A DNA stretch of 64,000 nt from Euglena gracilis. Its lineage: Eukaryota > Euglenida > Euglenophyceae > Euglenales. Numbering within the stretch: the first letter of the stretch is position 1; each line of letters begins with the position of its first letter. The notes beneath the pieces were generated by a model. It did not search any database and was not told where the DNA came from. It worked only from the letters and a program-made list of their open reading frames with translations. The position numbers and the translations under genes are program-made. The stretch lies in assembly GCA_039621445.1 (NCBI GenBank), contig CP154957.1, positions 1,110,504 to 1,174,503 of the forward strand. Reading direction: 5' to 3'. Below, piece by piece: positions 1-15,619 of the stretch.

Positions 1-235
1 AATACATTTCGGGTCTTATTGTCTATGCATAAAATATATTTGGGTCGGCTGAACCTCCAGGGGGGTCTCCTTTTTGGATTTTTGCTTGACCGACCTGGGC
101 CCGAAAAAACAACAACATTTTTCATGTTCCCAAAATCAGTGAACGTTTTCTTTCGGCGCTTTGCGCCATGTGTAAATTGGTGCATGTGGACATTTCCCGT
201 GTTCTTTGCACTTCGAAGATCCGTTTTTTTTTGAA
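1..235. repeat. Fragment of G/C-run hairpin element
   Basis: The segment resembles the interior of the elements at 14470 and 35141: G-run blocks, the phrase TGGATTTTTGCT and a GGCGCTTTGCGCC hairpin (155-167). It is cut by the window edge, so termini cannot be judged. Confidence 0.45.
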
Positions 236-934
236 TTTTCATCATTCTTGTGTGTGAAATTGGAGTTTTCGGTAATTTCTCAGGAAAGTTTTTCACCCTC
301 CCCGGCGATTCGCACCATCAATGAGGTCCTATTGGGGGGGGTAGGCAGACATCCCAACCTTTGTTTCAGGGGTTTGGGTCCGGGCTGAGTCCAACCCAGC
401 CAAATTTCCCTTCAAATTGACCAGTTTGCCGATGGTGCCTTCGCGGCCGGGGGGTTGTGCTGCAATCCCCATCCCAGACCTGGAGGGGAGGCCGAAAACT
501 CTTCCGCACCCCCCTCTCTGTCAGTGGGGGGGGGCAGCACTGACTATGAATCCCAAACCTTTATGTGGGGGGTGGGGGGAGTCGACCCTCGCCCTTCCTC
601 TGCAGCCCAGAAGGGGTGCATTTCCTGATAACATCTGAAAAAAGTGAAATCCAGTTTGGTGTTGTTTGGCAAAGAAAGAAAAAGAAAAGAAAGAAAATGG
701 ACCACAAGTTCAGGATTTTTTTTTGTGTTTTTGGCTGGAACAGAAAGGACTGGACCTCCAATAGTTGGGTCTTTTGAAGCATGTTTTTTTTCTTCTTCAA
801 AAGCAGCCCATCCAGGCTGCTGTTGGCAAACCCTCCCTCGGTGTTACTGATGCTGAAGAGTTGAGGAGGAATTTAGTTCTGGAGCTCTTTAATGAGTTCC
901 CAGTGTCTCCAAGCTAGTGCTGCAAAATTGCATA
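236..934. other. Unassigned non-coding stretch
   Basis: It holds short G and C runs (for example 336-346 and 526-536) and A/T runs. No convincing frame, splice-bounded exon or RNA gene was seen. Confidence 0.4.
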
Positions 935-1164
935 CCCCCCCCCAATAGAAGCACGGAAGCACTTTCAGCGGACCGCCGCCTCCGGTGGCGGGGGGTGCGC
1001 TTCATTTGGACCCTACCTGCGCGATTTTTGTTGATTTCCTTTAGAAATCCCATCAAAAGGGGGGGGGTACAAGCGGACCGCCGCCTTCGGCGGCGGGGGG
1101 GGGTGCGCTTTATTTGGACCCTGCGCTTGTAGCGGCCCCGTGCTTCTAGTAGGGGGGGGGGGGG
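935..1164. mobile_element. Short TIR element, family Y copy 1
   Basis: The termini are inverted: CCCCCCAATAGAAGCACGG on the left and CCGTGCTTCTAGTAGGGGGG on the right. Inside are two inexact direct copies of a segment with a CCGCCTCCGGTGGCGG-like palindrome followed by TTTGGACCCT. Related copies lie at 41925-42400 and 58621-58790. This copy also serves as the unoccupied reference for insertions in the 42-kb copy. No target duplication was found. Confidence 0.6.
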
Positions 1165-1542
1165 TTATTATTGAATCCACACTCTAAATGCATTGCATTC
1201 TATATCGTATTTGTATTTCCCGCCCAATGGTGGAAAACACCATAAAAACAGGCATAATTTGTTTCCACGAAGAAACCAAGAAGACACAGGCAGTCCCAAC
1301 ATGCACAGGAGCATGTTTGGTGAAGTGTCAGTTTGAGGGGGGAGGGATGCCGTGGATGGGTGGGGTTTGGAAAGTGGGTGGGTGGGTGTCGGGAAAAAGT
1401 GAATATATGCTCCCCACCCTGGGTGTTTTTCAATGCAAACTTTAATCCGGGCATGCATTTTGACCTAGCCCCCCCCCCCTGCGGGACTGACAGATTTTCT
1501 CAGAGCGATTGATTGCTTCAACAATTGACTGCCTCTCCACAG

Positions 1543-1680
1543 CCCGAACCTGAACCGGAGCCCGAGCCAGAGCCCGACGCAGAGCCCCCACCGGAGGAGG
1601 AGGGGGAGCAACCCGAGCTCAGCCAGGGCCTCACTGAACCGAATACCTCCACATATGGCGTATGGCACATATGGCATGGG
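1543..1680 (+). CDS. Possible exon, Pro-Glu repeat
   Basis: After a CTCTCCACAG acceptor the frame reads a PEPEPEPEP run followed by an acidic stretch, with GC-rich third positions. The donor could be at 1660 or 1681 (GTAGGG), both phase 0. It resembles the acidic exons at 2928-5985 in composition. However, its phase 0 exit does not join the phase 1 entry of the 2928 exon, so an intermediate exon would be needed or it belongs elsewhere. Confidence 0.4.
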
Positions 1681-1784
1681 GTAGGGGGAGGGGGCAATTT
1701 GGAATGAGGGCATCGCTTGTTAGTCAGTCTCGGGTTTACGGCAGGGTTTAGGATTGGTAAGGGTTAGGGTAAAGGTTACAGTGA

Positions 1785-2190
1785 GGTCAAGAATGGCGGA
1801 GACAAGAGTTACGGGGAAAAAAATAAAATGAGAATCGTTATGTAATTTTTTTTTAGAAAAAGTATTCTTCAACATCCTGGGAAAATGGTGATCTTCTTCC
1901 CAGATTCAATGAAGGTTTTTTTGCAAAAAAATGCACCTCCAAAGTAAAAAAAAATGTTCAAAAATGGACTTCTGGTGGTCCTTTTTTGATTTGTCATTTA
2001 ACAAAAAACAAATTTTAAAAATTCACAAAACCACAAAGCCGCGTCTTTTTGTGTGTGAATTTAACTCCCTGAGGCTGCCTCCCCAAAGAAAGGGCACAGG
2101 GCAGGTGCACTGGACAAAATTTATGGGAAAAAATCTGGGTGGCTTTTTCCCACATTTTTTTTATCCTGTAATTCTTGTTCGTGAGATCCG
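1785..2190. repeat. Interspersed repeat family N, copy 1
   Basis: It is diverged but collinear with 58141-58470. Both carry GGGAAAATGGTG, a block with the shared phrase TTCTGGTGG, GGGCAGGT followed by CACTG, and ACAAAATT. No terminal structure was identified. The 122-codon open frame across it is not considered a gene. Confidence 0.5.
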
Positions 2191-2319
2191 GGAGGGGGCG
2201 ATTAGGGGGTGTGTTGAGTCCCCAGGTTCATGCCGTGCCAAATTGACATTCCACTGCCAATGCCTTGTTATGGAGTTATGTGAAATGGGAAGGACCTAAA
2301 TCCTGAATGTTTTTTATAG

Positions 2320-2412
2320 CCAAAAGCTTCCGGAGTGGACATCAACCAGAAAGCCAAGGATGGAAGGATGGGCATTTGGCTTGTCCAGGGACATTGGCGA
2401 CTGAACGGCTGA
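2320..2412 (+). CDS. Possible terminal exon, 30 codons
   Basis: A T-rich tract ending in TATAG precedes a frame reading PKASGVDINQKAKDG and so on, to a TGA at 2410-2412. Codon choice is only mildly biased. It is included because the acceptor and open frame coincide. It may be chance. Confidence 0.2.
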   Translation, partial: PKASGVDINQKAKDGRMGIWLVQGHWRLNG

Positions 2413-2593
2413 AAGGAAATAGAACTGGCACCAGGAGAACGTCTAAATGAGTCGTTCTCTTGCACGGATGGAATTAGAGCCCGCCTAGTCTTGAACCTGT
2501 TGAACGTTTAGTTGTGAGCGGGTGGATAGAATCCAGAAGTTGGCTGTTGTGAAACATGAGGAAATTGGAGTTGGGATTTGGCGAAGTTTTGGA

Positions 2594-2778
2594 TGTGTTG
2601 TGTTGTGTTGTGTTGTGTTGTGTTGTGTTGTGTTGTGTTGTGTTGTGTTGTGTTGTGTTGTGTTGTGTTGTGTTGTGTTGTGTTGTGTTGTGTTGTGTTG
2701 TGTTGTGTTGTGTTGTGTTGTGTTGGTTGTGTTGTGTTGTGTTGTGTTGTGTTGTGTTGTGTTGTGTTGTGTGTGTGT
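2594..2778. repeat. (TGTTG)n pentanucleotide microsatellite
   Basis: A near-perfect TGTTG array with one phase slip near 2725, grading into TG repeats. It lies just upstream of the acidic exon at 2928. The Cys/Val/Leu frames across it are artefacts. Confidence 0.95.
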
Positions 2779-2927
2779 TGTATTTGTTGCGTGTCTGTGT
2801 GTGTGCATGTGTGCCGTATGGACTGTGTGAGAGAGAGCTGTGATTATGTGTTGTCTGTCGCGTGCGTGTTTTGAGTTGTGTGTTGTGTGTTGTGGGGGGA
2901 GCTACGTTACCTGGCGGCTCCCTGCAG

Positions 2928-3089
2928 CCGAGCCCCAGTCCCCTCCAAGTCTTCCCATGGAGGAGGATGCGGAGGCGGAGGCAGAGGCGGAAGACCCCGC
3001 CGCCCCCTCACCCCCATCTGCCCCAGCCCCGCCTGCTGCCGGGGACGCCGCAGCCGAGGATGGCGGGGAGGTCGATGCCCGGCCGGGAG
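2928..3089 (+). CDS. Internal exon of acidic Pro/Glu/Ala-rich protein
   Basis: The acceptor is CTCCCTGCAG (2918-2927). The first two bases finish a codon (phase 1), then the frame reads EPQSPPSLPMEEDAEAEAEA, a DP linker and an Ala/Pro-rich stretch, to GGEVDARPG. The donor is GGGAG|GTCCAG at 3090, again phase 1, which matches the next exon. GC at third positions is high. The stretch has no recognised domain and looks like a disordered acidic linker or tail. The upstream exons are not certain. An earlier donor at 3071 is possible but would break the phase. Confidence 0.6.
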
Positions 3090-3179
3090 GTCCAGCCCCG
3101 TCATACACCATACACCGTACACCTGGCCGTTGGCGCGTGCGCGCGCGTGTGTGTGTAACCCCTCCCAAATAGCACAATA

Positions 3180-4585
3180 GGTGGTAACTCCTTGCTCAGA
3201 GTCGGACCCTCAGGGAGGGGAGGTAAAACCCCCCAAAATATAAAGCCACAGGGGGGGGATTGGTTTTGCCACCTGACTATGGACAGAGGGGAAACGTGAA
3301 TGCGTTTTTTTTGCATTTTTTTATTTTGGCGAAATCATCGTTTTTTTGTGGATTTTTGTGTGTTTTTTTTGCATTTTTTTTTCCTGGAGATATCGTGATT
3401 TTTTTCCTTGGAATTTTTTTGTCTTAAAAGGTACACATTTTGGATCGTTTTAGCCCCCTGAGACCAAAGTTTTTGTCGAATTTTCCTGTTTTTTTTGCTT
3501 TTTTGACCTGCACACTGCATATTTTTGGAAAGATGGTGCTCCCAGGATCTAATCAAAAATCATCAAAATATTTTTTGCAAGTTTCTAAGTCCTCTCCAGT
3601 TGAAAAGTTTCCATCCCTGGAGGCCTTGAAGGAATTTTGCGTGCAATTTTTTTTGCATCTATTTGCACTTTTTTTTTTGTTTTTTAAACAGCTTTTTTTT
3701 TTGCGTCACGTCTGTTGACAGTGGCATTCAAGGAAAACCAAAATTTTGGATGGATGCAGTGAATATTTTTTCCTTTGTAAATCCTCTATTTTGGACGGAA
3801 ATTTTGGGAAAGATGGATGCGAATGAAAATCTGGTATGAAAAATTGTGTTTGACTGCATTTGAAGGCTGCCAAACCCAGAAAATTTTAGAACGAAATGGT
3901 GATCTACCGGAGAATTTTGTGGGGTCACATCCAACCATCCAACCCACGGCACCAAAGCCTCTGTCAGCCCACATGATGAGGTGAAGGTGCACACTGGCAC
4001 AGCCCTTCCCACACAGCAGCACCCCAGCCAGCTCTGCTGCAGCACGCTGTGCAAAATTGAGGCAAGTTCTATGAGAGCAGGTGTTTTCCCTTCACAGACC
4101 CCTTTTGTGCTGCGAACCAAAACCAGCCTCAGGTAAGGGGGCGAGTCGGCTCACACTGCAGTGAGCAGCATTGGACCCCAATTTTGAACAACGCAAGGCA
4201 GGAACCTTGTCGACGTGCCGATGCGGTGACCGATTTGGGCGAAAAGTGGCATTTTTTGGCCGTTGTTTTTGATTGTTTGGGGGCAACCTCAAAGTTGTCG
4301 AAAAGTTTAGGTGTATTCCGACCAACCTGGCATTAGCATTGCTTTTTTTTGCAATTTCGGGGACGAGCCATGTGCACCCGGCGGCCAACTGCCCCCCCCC
4401 CCCCCACCTTGATCCCCCAGGGGGAGGTCCAGCCAGCACCTTTTCATGCCAGCCAACTGGACCCCCCTCCGGGATGTCCTGAAAAAATACAACAAAAGAA
4501 TCCCCGGATTTCCTGCATCCCACACCAGGAGTCCAATTCCCATCGCCATACCTCAAACCCTGGCACCACATTGTATTTGTTTGAG
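3180..4585. other. Intron-like sequence
   Basis: It is rich in T runs and short GC islands. No supported coding frame, terminal inverted repeat or RNA gene was seen. It would be the intron between the 2928 and 4586 exons. Confidence 0.4.
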
Positions 4586-4738
4586 CCGCCTCCCGGACCC
4601 AAGAAGCCGAGGGGGAGGAACCCGAAGCTGAGGCAAACGGCGAGCACGATGAGGTGATGGAGGAAGTGGGCAGCCCTGAGGGGGCGCTGGAGGAGGAGAA
4701 TGGACTTGCAGATCAGTTGGCTCTGCCGGAGGGGGAAG
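4586..4738 (+). CDS. Internal exon of the same acidic protein
   Basis: An in-frame stop ends at 4584, so the exon must start after it. AG at 4584-4585, 4602-4603 or 4605-4606 all give phase 1, the phase left by the 2928 exon. The frame reads AEGEEPEAEANGEHDEV, then further Glu-rich residues to LADQLALPEGE. It ends at a strong GAAG|GTATGTG donor, phase 1. The intron begins directly with TGTTG and GT repeats. The protein stays strongly acidic with no recognised fold. Confidence 0.65.
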
Positions 4739-4780
4739 GTATGTGTTGTGTTGTGTTGCGTTGCGTTGTGTTGTGTTACG

Positions 4781-4906
<126 letters not shown>

Positions 4907-5887
4907 GCGTGCGTGTTGTCACCATCTGCTGTGGGGGAAGGTGCAGTAGTTTGGTTGTTGTATGTCTTGTTTTGGTGGACCAGATAGCCACCAGGCCATG
5001 CAGACTGAACTGAAATGTAAAGTTGACTTGAAGTCTTCAAGAATTATGGTTAAAACCCATGGATTTCGAACATATTTTTTTCCCTGAGTGACTCAGGAGG
5101 AGAGAGGTCTGATGTGACTGATTTTTTTGTGTTCTTTTTAGAAGGTCTTAATTTTGGGCTCCCCGGGTGGTGGGCAGGTGATGCCCCCCCTCACCCTTTC
5201 CTTTTTTGGGAGTGCTAAACTTTGAGTCAAAATTTTCTTTGGCAGCGAAAGGTTTTCCTGCAAAATGGCACCCAACCTCCCAGGTCGGGTGGGGGGGGGT
5301 TCCCCCCACACTCCATCCCCCCCCCCCACAGCTGGAGTTCCAGCGGCCACAACCCACCCGCCCACTCTTGCCTCTGGGGCGACCCCCCCCCCACAGGGGA
5401 GGGTCACAGCGGTATTAGGGGCGCATCATGGGCCTAACAAAAAATGGCGAGGGGGTTTCAGCCATTTTTGGGTGTGTGTTTTGTGCATGGAGGAGGATCA
5501 CCCCCCTCCCCGGTTTATCCTCCGGGGTCATGCATGGGTGGCAGGCTTTTTAAGGAGCCCCCCCCCCCCGGGGATGCCATGGGCATAAAGGGGGGGGTAG
5601 GACTTTTTCGACCCTGTCGGCGCACCATCCCCCCAGGGTCACCTGCAATGAAAACCTCTGTTCCCGGCCTCCGCGTGGCACTGCATGTTGCGCGCTGGTT
5701 CGTTGGCGGATGTTTCACAGTCTGCCATCCGCAAATGAAGGCAGGGCTACCGCCCCTGGGGGTCAGGTTTTGGGGTGGGTTGTGGGACAGCCCCCCCCCC
5801 CGGGCGGGTTCGCCTGGGCGGGTTCGGTGCCGGGGGGGGGGCGAAACTGTCCATTTTCAAAACAGAACGGTACCCTGGTCGTCGCAG
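4907..5887. other. Intron with G/C-run debris
   Basis: It contains repeated C and G runs (5287-5340, 5558-5601, 5790-5840) of the kind found inside the TIR elements. No intact termini were found. The long proline/glycine frames here follow from the runs. Confidence 0.4.
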
Positions 5888-5985
5888 GTGCCACAGCCTC
5901 CCCGGCACACGACATGGAGGAGGACGTGGTCTCGCCCCCCAGCGTGCGCCTGGAGGAGGCGGCGGACCCCGCGGACGCCGAGTAG
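5888..5985 (+). CDS. Terminal exon of the acidic protein
   Basis: The acceptor is GTCGTCGCAG (5878-5887). The single base left by the 4586 exon plus GT gives Gly, then ATASPAHDMEEDVV, SPPSVRLEEAADPADAE and a TAG stop at 5983-5985. Phase and composition match the previous exon, which supports the join. The C-terminus is again acidic and lacks a known motif. It could be a tail of a chromatin, cytoskeletal or adaptor protein, but nothing in the sequence decides this. Confidence 0.65.
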
Positions 5986-6364
5986 CGCGCCGCGGGCCCC
6001 GAGAACCGCCCCGCCCGCCTCGCAAACCCCCCTCTCCCATGCCACACGTGTTGTGCACAGCCCCCGCCCCCGCTCCGCTGCCCCATCCCCGCTCTGCACA
6101 GACGGCCGTGATTGGACCCCACGTTGGGGGACGACAGGATGGGCGACACAGTGTGCCCGCTGTTGGAGGTAGTCTTGACGCCGGTGCCACGCAGAGGGGT
6201 GGCCCTAACGACTGCTTCCGAAAAAAGCCCCAAAAAAAGCAAATATCAATCTGCACTCTTGGCTTCCGGGATGAGTCGCAAAATTCCACCCAAAATTTCC
6301 ACCCGGCGACAATTTTGATTTAGGAGGAGAGCCGCCCAAACGTCCCTCTCAAGAATGTTAAGAC

Positions 6365-6593
6365 CATACATCTCTTTAAGGTTTTGCGAGCCCCCCCCCG
6401 GGGGGGGGGCGGCTGCAACCAGCCCCGATTTGGGCCCAGCCCAGCCGCAGCAGCCCCCTCCCCCTGGGGGGGGTGCTGCTAGCTCGCCCCGGTTCGGGTC
6501 CAGCCGCCCCCCGGGGGGGGGGGGGCGGGCTAGCCAGCCCAAATTTCTAGCCCTAGCCCAGCAACCCCCCCCGGGTCCTTAAAGAGATGTATG
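6365..6593. mobile_element. hAT-like non-autonomous TIR element, 229 bp
   Basis: Perfect 17-bp TIRs (CATACATCTCTTTAAGG and its complement) are flanked by identical 8-bp duplications GTTAAGAC at 6357-6364 and 6594-6601. The interior is alternating C-run/G-run blocks with GCTAG motifs and no coding capacity. An 8-bp TSD is typical of the hAT superfamily. The TIR does not start with the usual CAGGG, so the superfamily is inferred. Confidence 0.85.
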
Positions 6594-6601
6594 GTTAAGA
6601 C

Positions 6602-7137
6602 GACATGGACAGTTGTCCTCTGAATGTGAATAGTGCAGTGCTGAGCTCTCTTTGTTCCAAGATCGGCAAACCGTCGGCCTGACTGCCCGGCTGGAGGCCC
6701 GGCCCTGCTCAGCCCGGCGGCCGTGACCCAATTTGGAGAAAGTTTGGGAAAATCAATTCTTTGGCCCAAAAATGGCGGCACAGAAAGCCTGAAGCGCTGT
6801 TCTAAGGTGCAAATTGGCCTTATCTCGGGAGTTGTGGAGAAATCAAAATATTGTTGGATGGGACATTTTAAGGGCTTCATTTCAGGTCCTCGGATATTGC
6901 CGAAAAGATAAAGGGCAAAAAAAGATTGCCATATCTCGCACCAGCCGAGGATTTAAGGGATAATCAATGTGCAGGCATATGCGGCGTTCCTTGGCTTTTA
7001 TTTTAGGTCGCCAGACTCCCTTTGATTCCCCGCCATCTTTGAAAAGGTCAATTATTGACCCAACAAACAAGCGCCAGCATTGCTGTGCTCACCCCAACAT
7101 TTCCATCTCTGCCTGCTTGTTTGCCTTTGGTCTGCAG
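6602..7137. repeat. Diverged interspersed repeat
   Basis: The stretch around 6990-7065 (TTTTAGGTC, TTTGATTCCCC, AAATTGACC-like words) matches 50770-50850 in order. No ends were defined and no supported gene lies before the exon at 7138. Confidence 0.35.
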
Positions 7138-7233
7138 TGCACTGGCCTCCGGAGCCCGATGCAGATGGCGGGCTGTTCCTGGCGGCAGCTGAGGAGGCTC
7201 GCACGGTGGCCGGCCGCCCCTGCTGGGCCATTT
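7138..7233 (+). CDS. Exon of an unrecognised protein
   Basis: The acceptor TTTGGTCTGCAG ends at 7137. The entry is phase 1, reading HWPPEPDADGGLFLAAAEEA and on through RTVAGRPCWAI. The donor is ATTT|GTATGG, phase 1. The frame stays open past the donor. The acidic and Ala-rich character resembles nearby exons. A stop at 5985 separates it from the previous gene, so it belongs to another transcript whose other exons were not found. Confidence 0.4.
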
Positions 7234-7239
7234 GTATGG

Positions 7240-8116
7240 TGGCGGCTGCCTTGCTACCCGTGTTACGACCAGGGCTTTGCTGCGTGTGTAACACCAATGT
7301 TTCCCGTTTGTTCCATACAATTTTAACGGGGGAGTTGATAAAAAGGTCTCAAAGTATTGTTGCACCATTCGTCAAGAAACGGAAAGGCTTCTTGTTTGAA
7401 AATCAGCAGATTAAAATATACCAAAGATTTACCTAACCATGGCCCTCCCCCCCTTGTCCAAGGCACACGGCATCGTTGACGCACCCCCCTGTATCAACGG
7501 CACATTTCCATGGCACCACCAGGTGTTTTTGAATGTATTATGACGTTTGCACACCGCGTTGTTGATGCACCTCTTGTGTTTACAGAACATTTATACATTA
7601 ATGCACATGAAATACAAAATAAGCCCCAAGGTGATCAGTTTCTTTTTGTTTTGTAGTTTTGTGCTTTTTTTTTTGTGTTTTTTTTTTATTTTTTTGGGTG
7701 TGTACTGTTTTGGTGATCAAGTCTTGTATTTGGCAAGCATCAACAAAGTCTACTTTGGGGCAACCCAAAGTGGTCTACGAATGAACCCCCTGAGGGGAAT
7801 GGTGGCTAAGGGAACCTGTGGTTGGTTCAAGCAATTTTGCCACGTCCAAATAATTATTGTTATGATAATAACCGTACCACCAGAGTTTCCAGAACACTTT
7901 CTCGCGTGCAAAAATATTTGCCGAGGAGCATTTATTTAGTATATATTGTATATTCTTGCCTGCTCTTTTCCGCCTGCCTTGGTTAGGTGCCTTTAAATCA
8001 TTTTTTTGAGTATTGGATTAAGATTTGTGACCGCACAAACGTTTGTTTTCATGGGACATTCAATGGACAAGTTCGCCGAGAATGTGGCCAATTTGTAATC
8101 CCCTTGCGGTGTTGAC
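7240..8116. other. No supported gene
   Basis: T-rich sequence. A 130-codon frame at 7547-7939 is built mainly on T runs (Phe/Leu-rich) and is not accepted. Confidence 0.4.
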
Positions 8117-8124
8117 GTCCCATC

Positions 8125-8569
8125 CAGGCTTTTGCTTAAGGGATTGCAGTACCCCCCCGGGGGGGGGGGCTGGACTGCAGCTAGTCCAAATTTGGCTAGT
8201 GGGTTTTCTAGCAGACCCCCCCCCCCCCGGGGGGGGGTCTGCTAGCAGGGCTAGCTAGTGGAAATTTTTTTTCCAGTGACCGGCGCGAAGCGCCGAAAAT
8301 TTTTTTTGGGACCCCCAAAAATGGCCAAAAATGCCCGTTTTTGGCCATTTTTGGGAATTTTTGGAACAAAATCAGCCAAAAACCTGTTAAAAACCTCATT
8401 TTTCCTCCGGCGCGCAGCGCCGGGGGAAAATTTTTTTCCAGTCCGGGGGGCCCCCGGACCCCCCCCCCCCGGGGCGAGGGGGGGGGTCTAGCTAGTCCAC
8501 TTTTTCCAGTGTCTAGCCGATTGGCTAGCCAGTACCCCCCCCCCCCGGGGGTCCTTAAGCAAAAGCCTG
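8125..8569. mobile_element. hAT-like non-autonomous TIR element, 445 bp
   Basis: Perfect 17-bp TIRs (CAGGCTTTTGCTTAAGG and its complement) are flanked by exact 8-bp duplications GTCCCATC (8117-8124 and 8570-8577). The interior holds C9G9-type blocks, GCTAG repeats and two GC hairpins, CGGCGCGAAGCGCCG (8281-8295) and CGGCGCGCAGCGCCG (8408-8422). Each hairpin is next to an AAAATTTTT tract. It has no coding capacity. Confidence 0.92.
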
Positions 8570-8712
8570 GTCCCATCTCACCCATCTCAATGGGTCACTC
8601 TATCCGTTTGTGCTTCATTGGCTGCGCAGTCAACTAAATCTCGCACAACCTGCACAAAAGGTATGTGGAATAATGATTGGAATTGTGTGCTCTTTATGTT
8701 TACTGACAAAAA

Positions 8713-8782
8713 TTTTACTGCATGCTTTTTATCTATTCATGATTGCGTTTTACTGCATGCTTTTTATCTATTCATGATTGCG
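8713..8782. repeat. 35-bp tandem duplication
   Basis: Two identical 35-bp units beginning TTTTACTGCATGC lie head to tail (8713-8747 and 8748-8782), just before the hexamer satellite. Confidence 0.95.
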
Positions 8783-8880
8783 TTCACTGGCTTCATTTTG
8801 GTAGTAGTCAGCTGGTTTCTTCCATTTTCCCTCTATATGTCAGGAGGGGTGCGCATAAACTTTTTCTTGCATTGTTTGGG

Positions 8881-13900
<5,020 letters not shown>

Positions 13901-13955
13901 AATATATATATTATGTACATAGTATCTATGTATCTTTCCCAGGGCAGGACTTGTT

Positions 13956-14372
13956 TTGGCCTTTGTGATGATCACAGATTGCAAAATTTGTTTGCATTGT
14001 TCTGCAGCAGCGCTGGCTAGGGCTGCTGATTTCAGCTCTGCTGATGGCCAGATTGTGCTAGGGTGCACACCATCACAAACAACCTTTGGGTTGGTGGCAG
14101 ACACGGAACTTGGGGGTATGAACCTCAAAAAAAAAAAATGTCGACCCAGCCCCGCACCTCAAATTTGTGGGGCAGCAGAAAATTCCCAGGTTCTTAACGT
14201 TTCAGAGTGTCCTCAAGGTGTTTTGCATGCCCATGCCTTTGTCGTGCTCAGGCCGACCACCAACAAAGAACCAAATGCCCAGTGCAGCGGTGCAAGCACA
14301 TTTTGGCTGGGCGGTGCTTCAGCTTCTGCATATGGTGGTATTGGGAAAGTCCGTAAAGGGAGAATTGTGTAA
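13956..14372 (+). CDS. Unrecognised 138-codon open frame
   Basis: A frame in ordinary, non-repetitive sequence starts [20 protein letters not shown] and ends at a stop near 14370. No domain is recognised. Codon use is not GC3-biased like the better exons, and an AAAAAAAA tract falls inside it. It may be a chance frame next to the satellite. Confidence 0.2.
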   Translation: MAFVMITDCKICLHCSAAALARAADFSSADGQIVLGCTPSQTTFGLVADTELGGMNLKKKKCRPSPAPQICGAAENSQVLNVSECPQGVLHAHAFVVLRPTTNKEPNAQCSGASTFWLGGASASAYGGIGKVRKGRIV

Positions 14373-14469
14373 AAATAATTCTCTTTGAAATTTTTCAAGT
14401 TGTTGTACAAAACAACTTCTTTTTTTCATTTTTTCTTGTGGAGCATCAAGAAATGTGCATTTCTTTTAA

Positions 14470-14880
14470 CCCCCCCCCCCTAAAATAAGACCAGGGGTCC
14501 ATTTCATGGGTCGGTTGCTGGAAAACCCGGGGGGGGGGGTTGACTCATGGGGGGGTCCATTTTATGGATTTTTGCTGGAAAAATTTTCAACCCCCCAAAA
14601 TGTCCAAAAATGCCCCGCAAAATACCAATTTTCGAAGAATTTGGCGCTTTGCGGCAGACAAATAGGAGAAAATATGCTGAATTTTGTAAAAATTGTCCCA
14701 GAATGGCAGTTTTACCCCCCAAAATGTCCCATTTTTCAAAATCTGGCATTTTGCGCCAGCAGGGGGGTCTTATTCATGGGGATTTCATGGATTTTTGTTC
14801 GGACCGGCCGGGGGTCTTATTTTTTGGGGTGGTCCGTTTTATGGGGGGCTTTATTTTGGGGCGGATTTTTACCACCCAGA
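14470..14880. mobile_element. TIR/foldback element, family M copy 1
   Basis: The left end reads CCCCTAAAATAAGACC and the right part contains the complement-like GGTCTTATTTTTTGGGG and TTTATTTTGGGG. Internal phrases (CATTTCATGGGTCGGTTGCT, TTTATGGATTTTTGCTGG, GGCGCTTTGCGGC) are shared with the copy at 35141. No TSD could be fixed because both ends lie in C/G runs. Confidence 0.65.
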
Positions 14881-15247
14881 TATTTCTGCCATTTTAGGAC
14901 TCTCATTGTAAGTTTTTGAAATTCATTGGGGAGTCTGTTCAATAATCGAACATATTGGAATGTTTCCACCTCGTTTGCATCAAATTGAAGCTCGGCGCTG
15001 AATTTTCCCATGCATGGATGTCTGTATACCAAGTTCCATTTCCAAGTTCCAGACGAATTTGGTCTCTCTGCAGATGGACCACATTTACCTTCTGCTTTGA
15101 ATCATCTCTCAGCTCATCTGCCAGCTATGACATCAATGTGCCGAATGCAAGCCATTGCTTCGTATCTTTCTCAGCCTGAAGCTTCCCAGGCTCCAGAATG
15201 CTTGAGAATGTGGTTTTTTTTTCATTTGGGAAAAAGGCCTTTGAGAA

Positions 15248-15611
15248 GCGATGGAGTGGCCGCAAGTGGTGCAGCGCTATTCTCCGATCGCATCGTACGA
15301 CGTGATGCGGGTGCAGGAGATCACCGCCTACCTGGACCGGCTGGGGGTGGACGTAAAACGCGTGGTTGAGCACTCTCCCGCCTTGTTGTCCGGCCGGGTG
15401 GTGGCGTATGAGGCCGTGGTGCGGCTGCTGCAGGCCAATGGGGTGGACGTCAGCCGGGCGGTGAATTCGTACCCCAGTGTTTTGAAACGCCGGGTGGACA
15501 CGCTGCAACAAACGATGGACGTCATCACCAGGTGTGGCCACTCTGTGGCCGACGTCGTGAACCACAACAGCAGATTTTTGCGCTGTTCTATGGCAGACAT
15601 TGCTTTCCTCT
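15248..15611 (+). CDS. mTERF-family protein, exon with three mTERF repeats
   Basis: The frame carries consecutive mTERF motifs: VQEITAYLDRLGVDVKRVV, SPALLSGRVV, YEAVVRLLQANGVDVSRAV, SYPSVLKRRVDTLQQTMDVI and SRFLRCSMADIAFL. The pattern (Pro, Leu-Leu, helix, hydrophobic-Leu-x-x-x-Gly-Val) is diagnostic of this helical-repeat family, which binds nucleic acid in mitochondria or plastids and acts in organelle transcription, RNA maturation or ribosome assembly. ATG at 15251 could be the start. An in-frame stop lies at 15242-15244, but AG at 15246 would also allow an internal exon. The donor CTCT|GTGAGC at 15612 is phase 1. No transit peptide is visible here, so an upstream exon is plausible. A frame just upstream (15010-15240) reads MQAIASYLSQ, faintly mTERF-like. 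Confidence 0.85.
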
Positions 15612-15619
15612 GTGAGCTT

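Noticed and set aside
1741-1790. TTAGGG-like words suggesting an interstitial telomere
   Set aside because: AGGGTTTAGG, AAGGGTTAGGG and similar words are too few and irregular. Similar loose words at 36640-36775 and 53760-53950 also lack periodicity.
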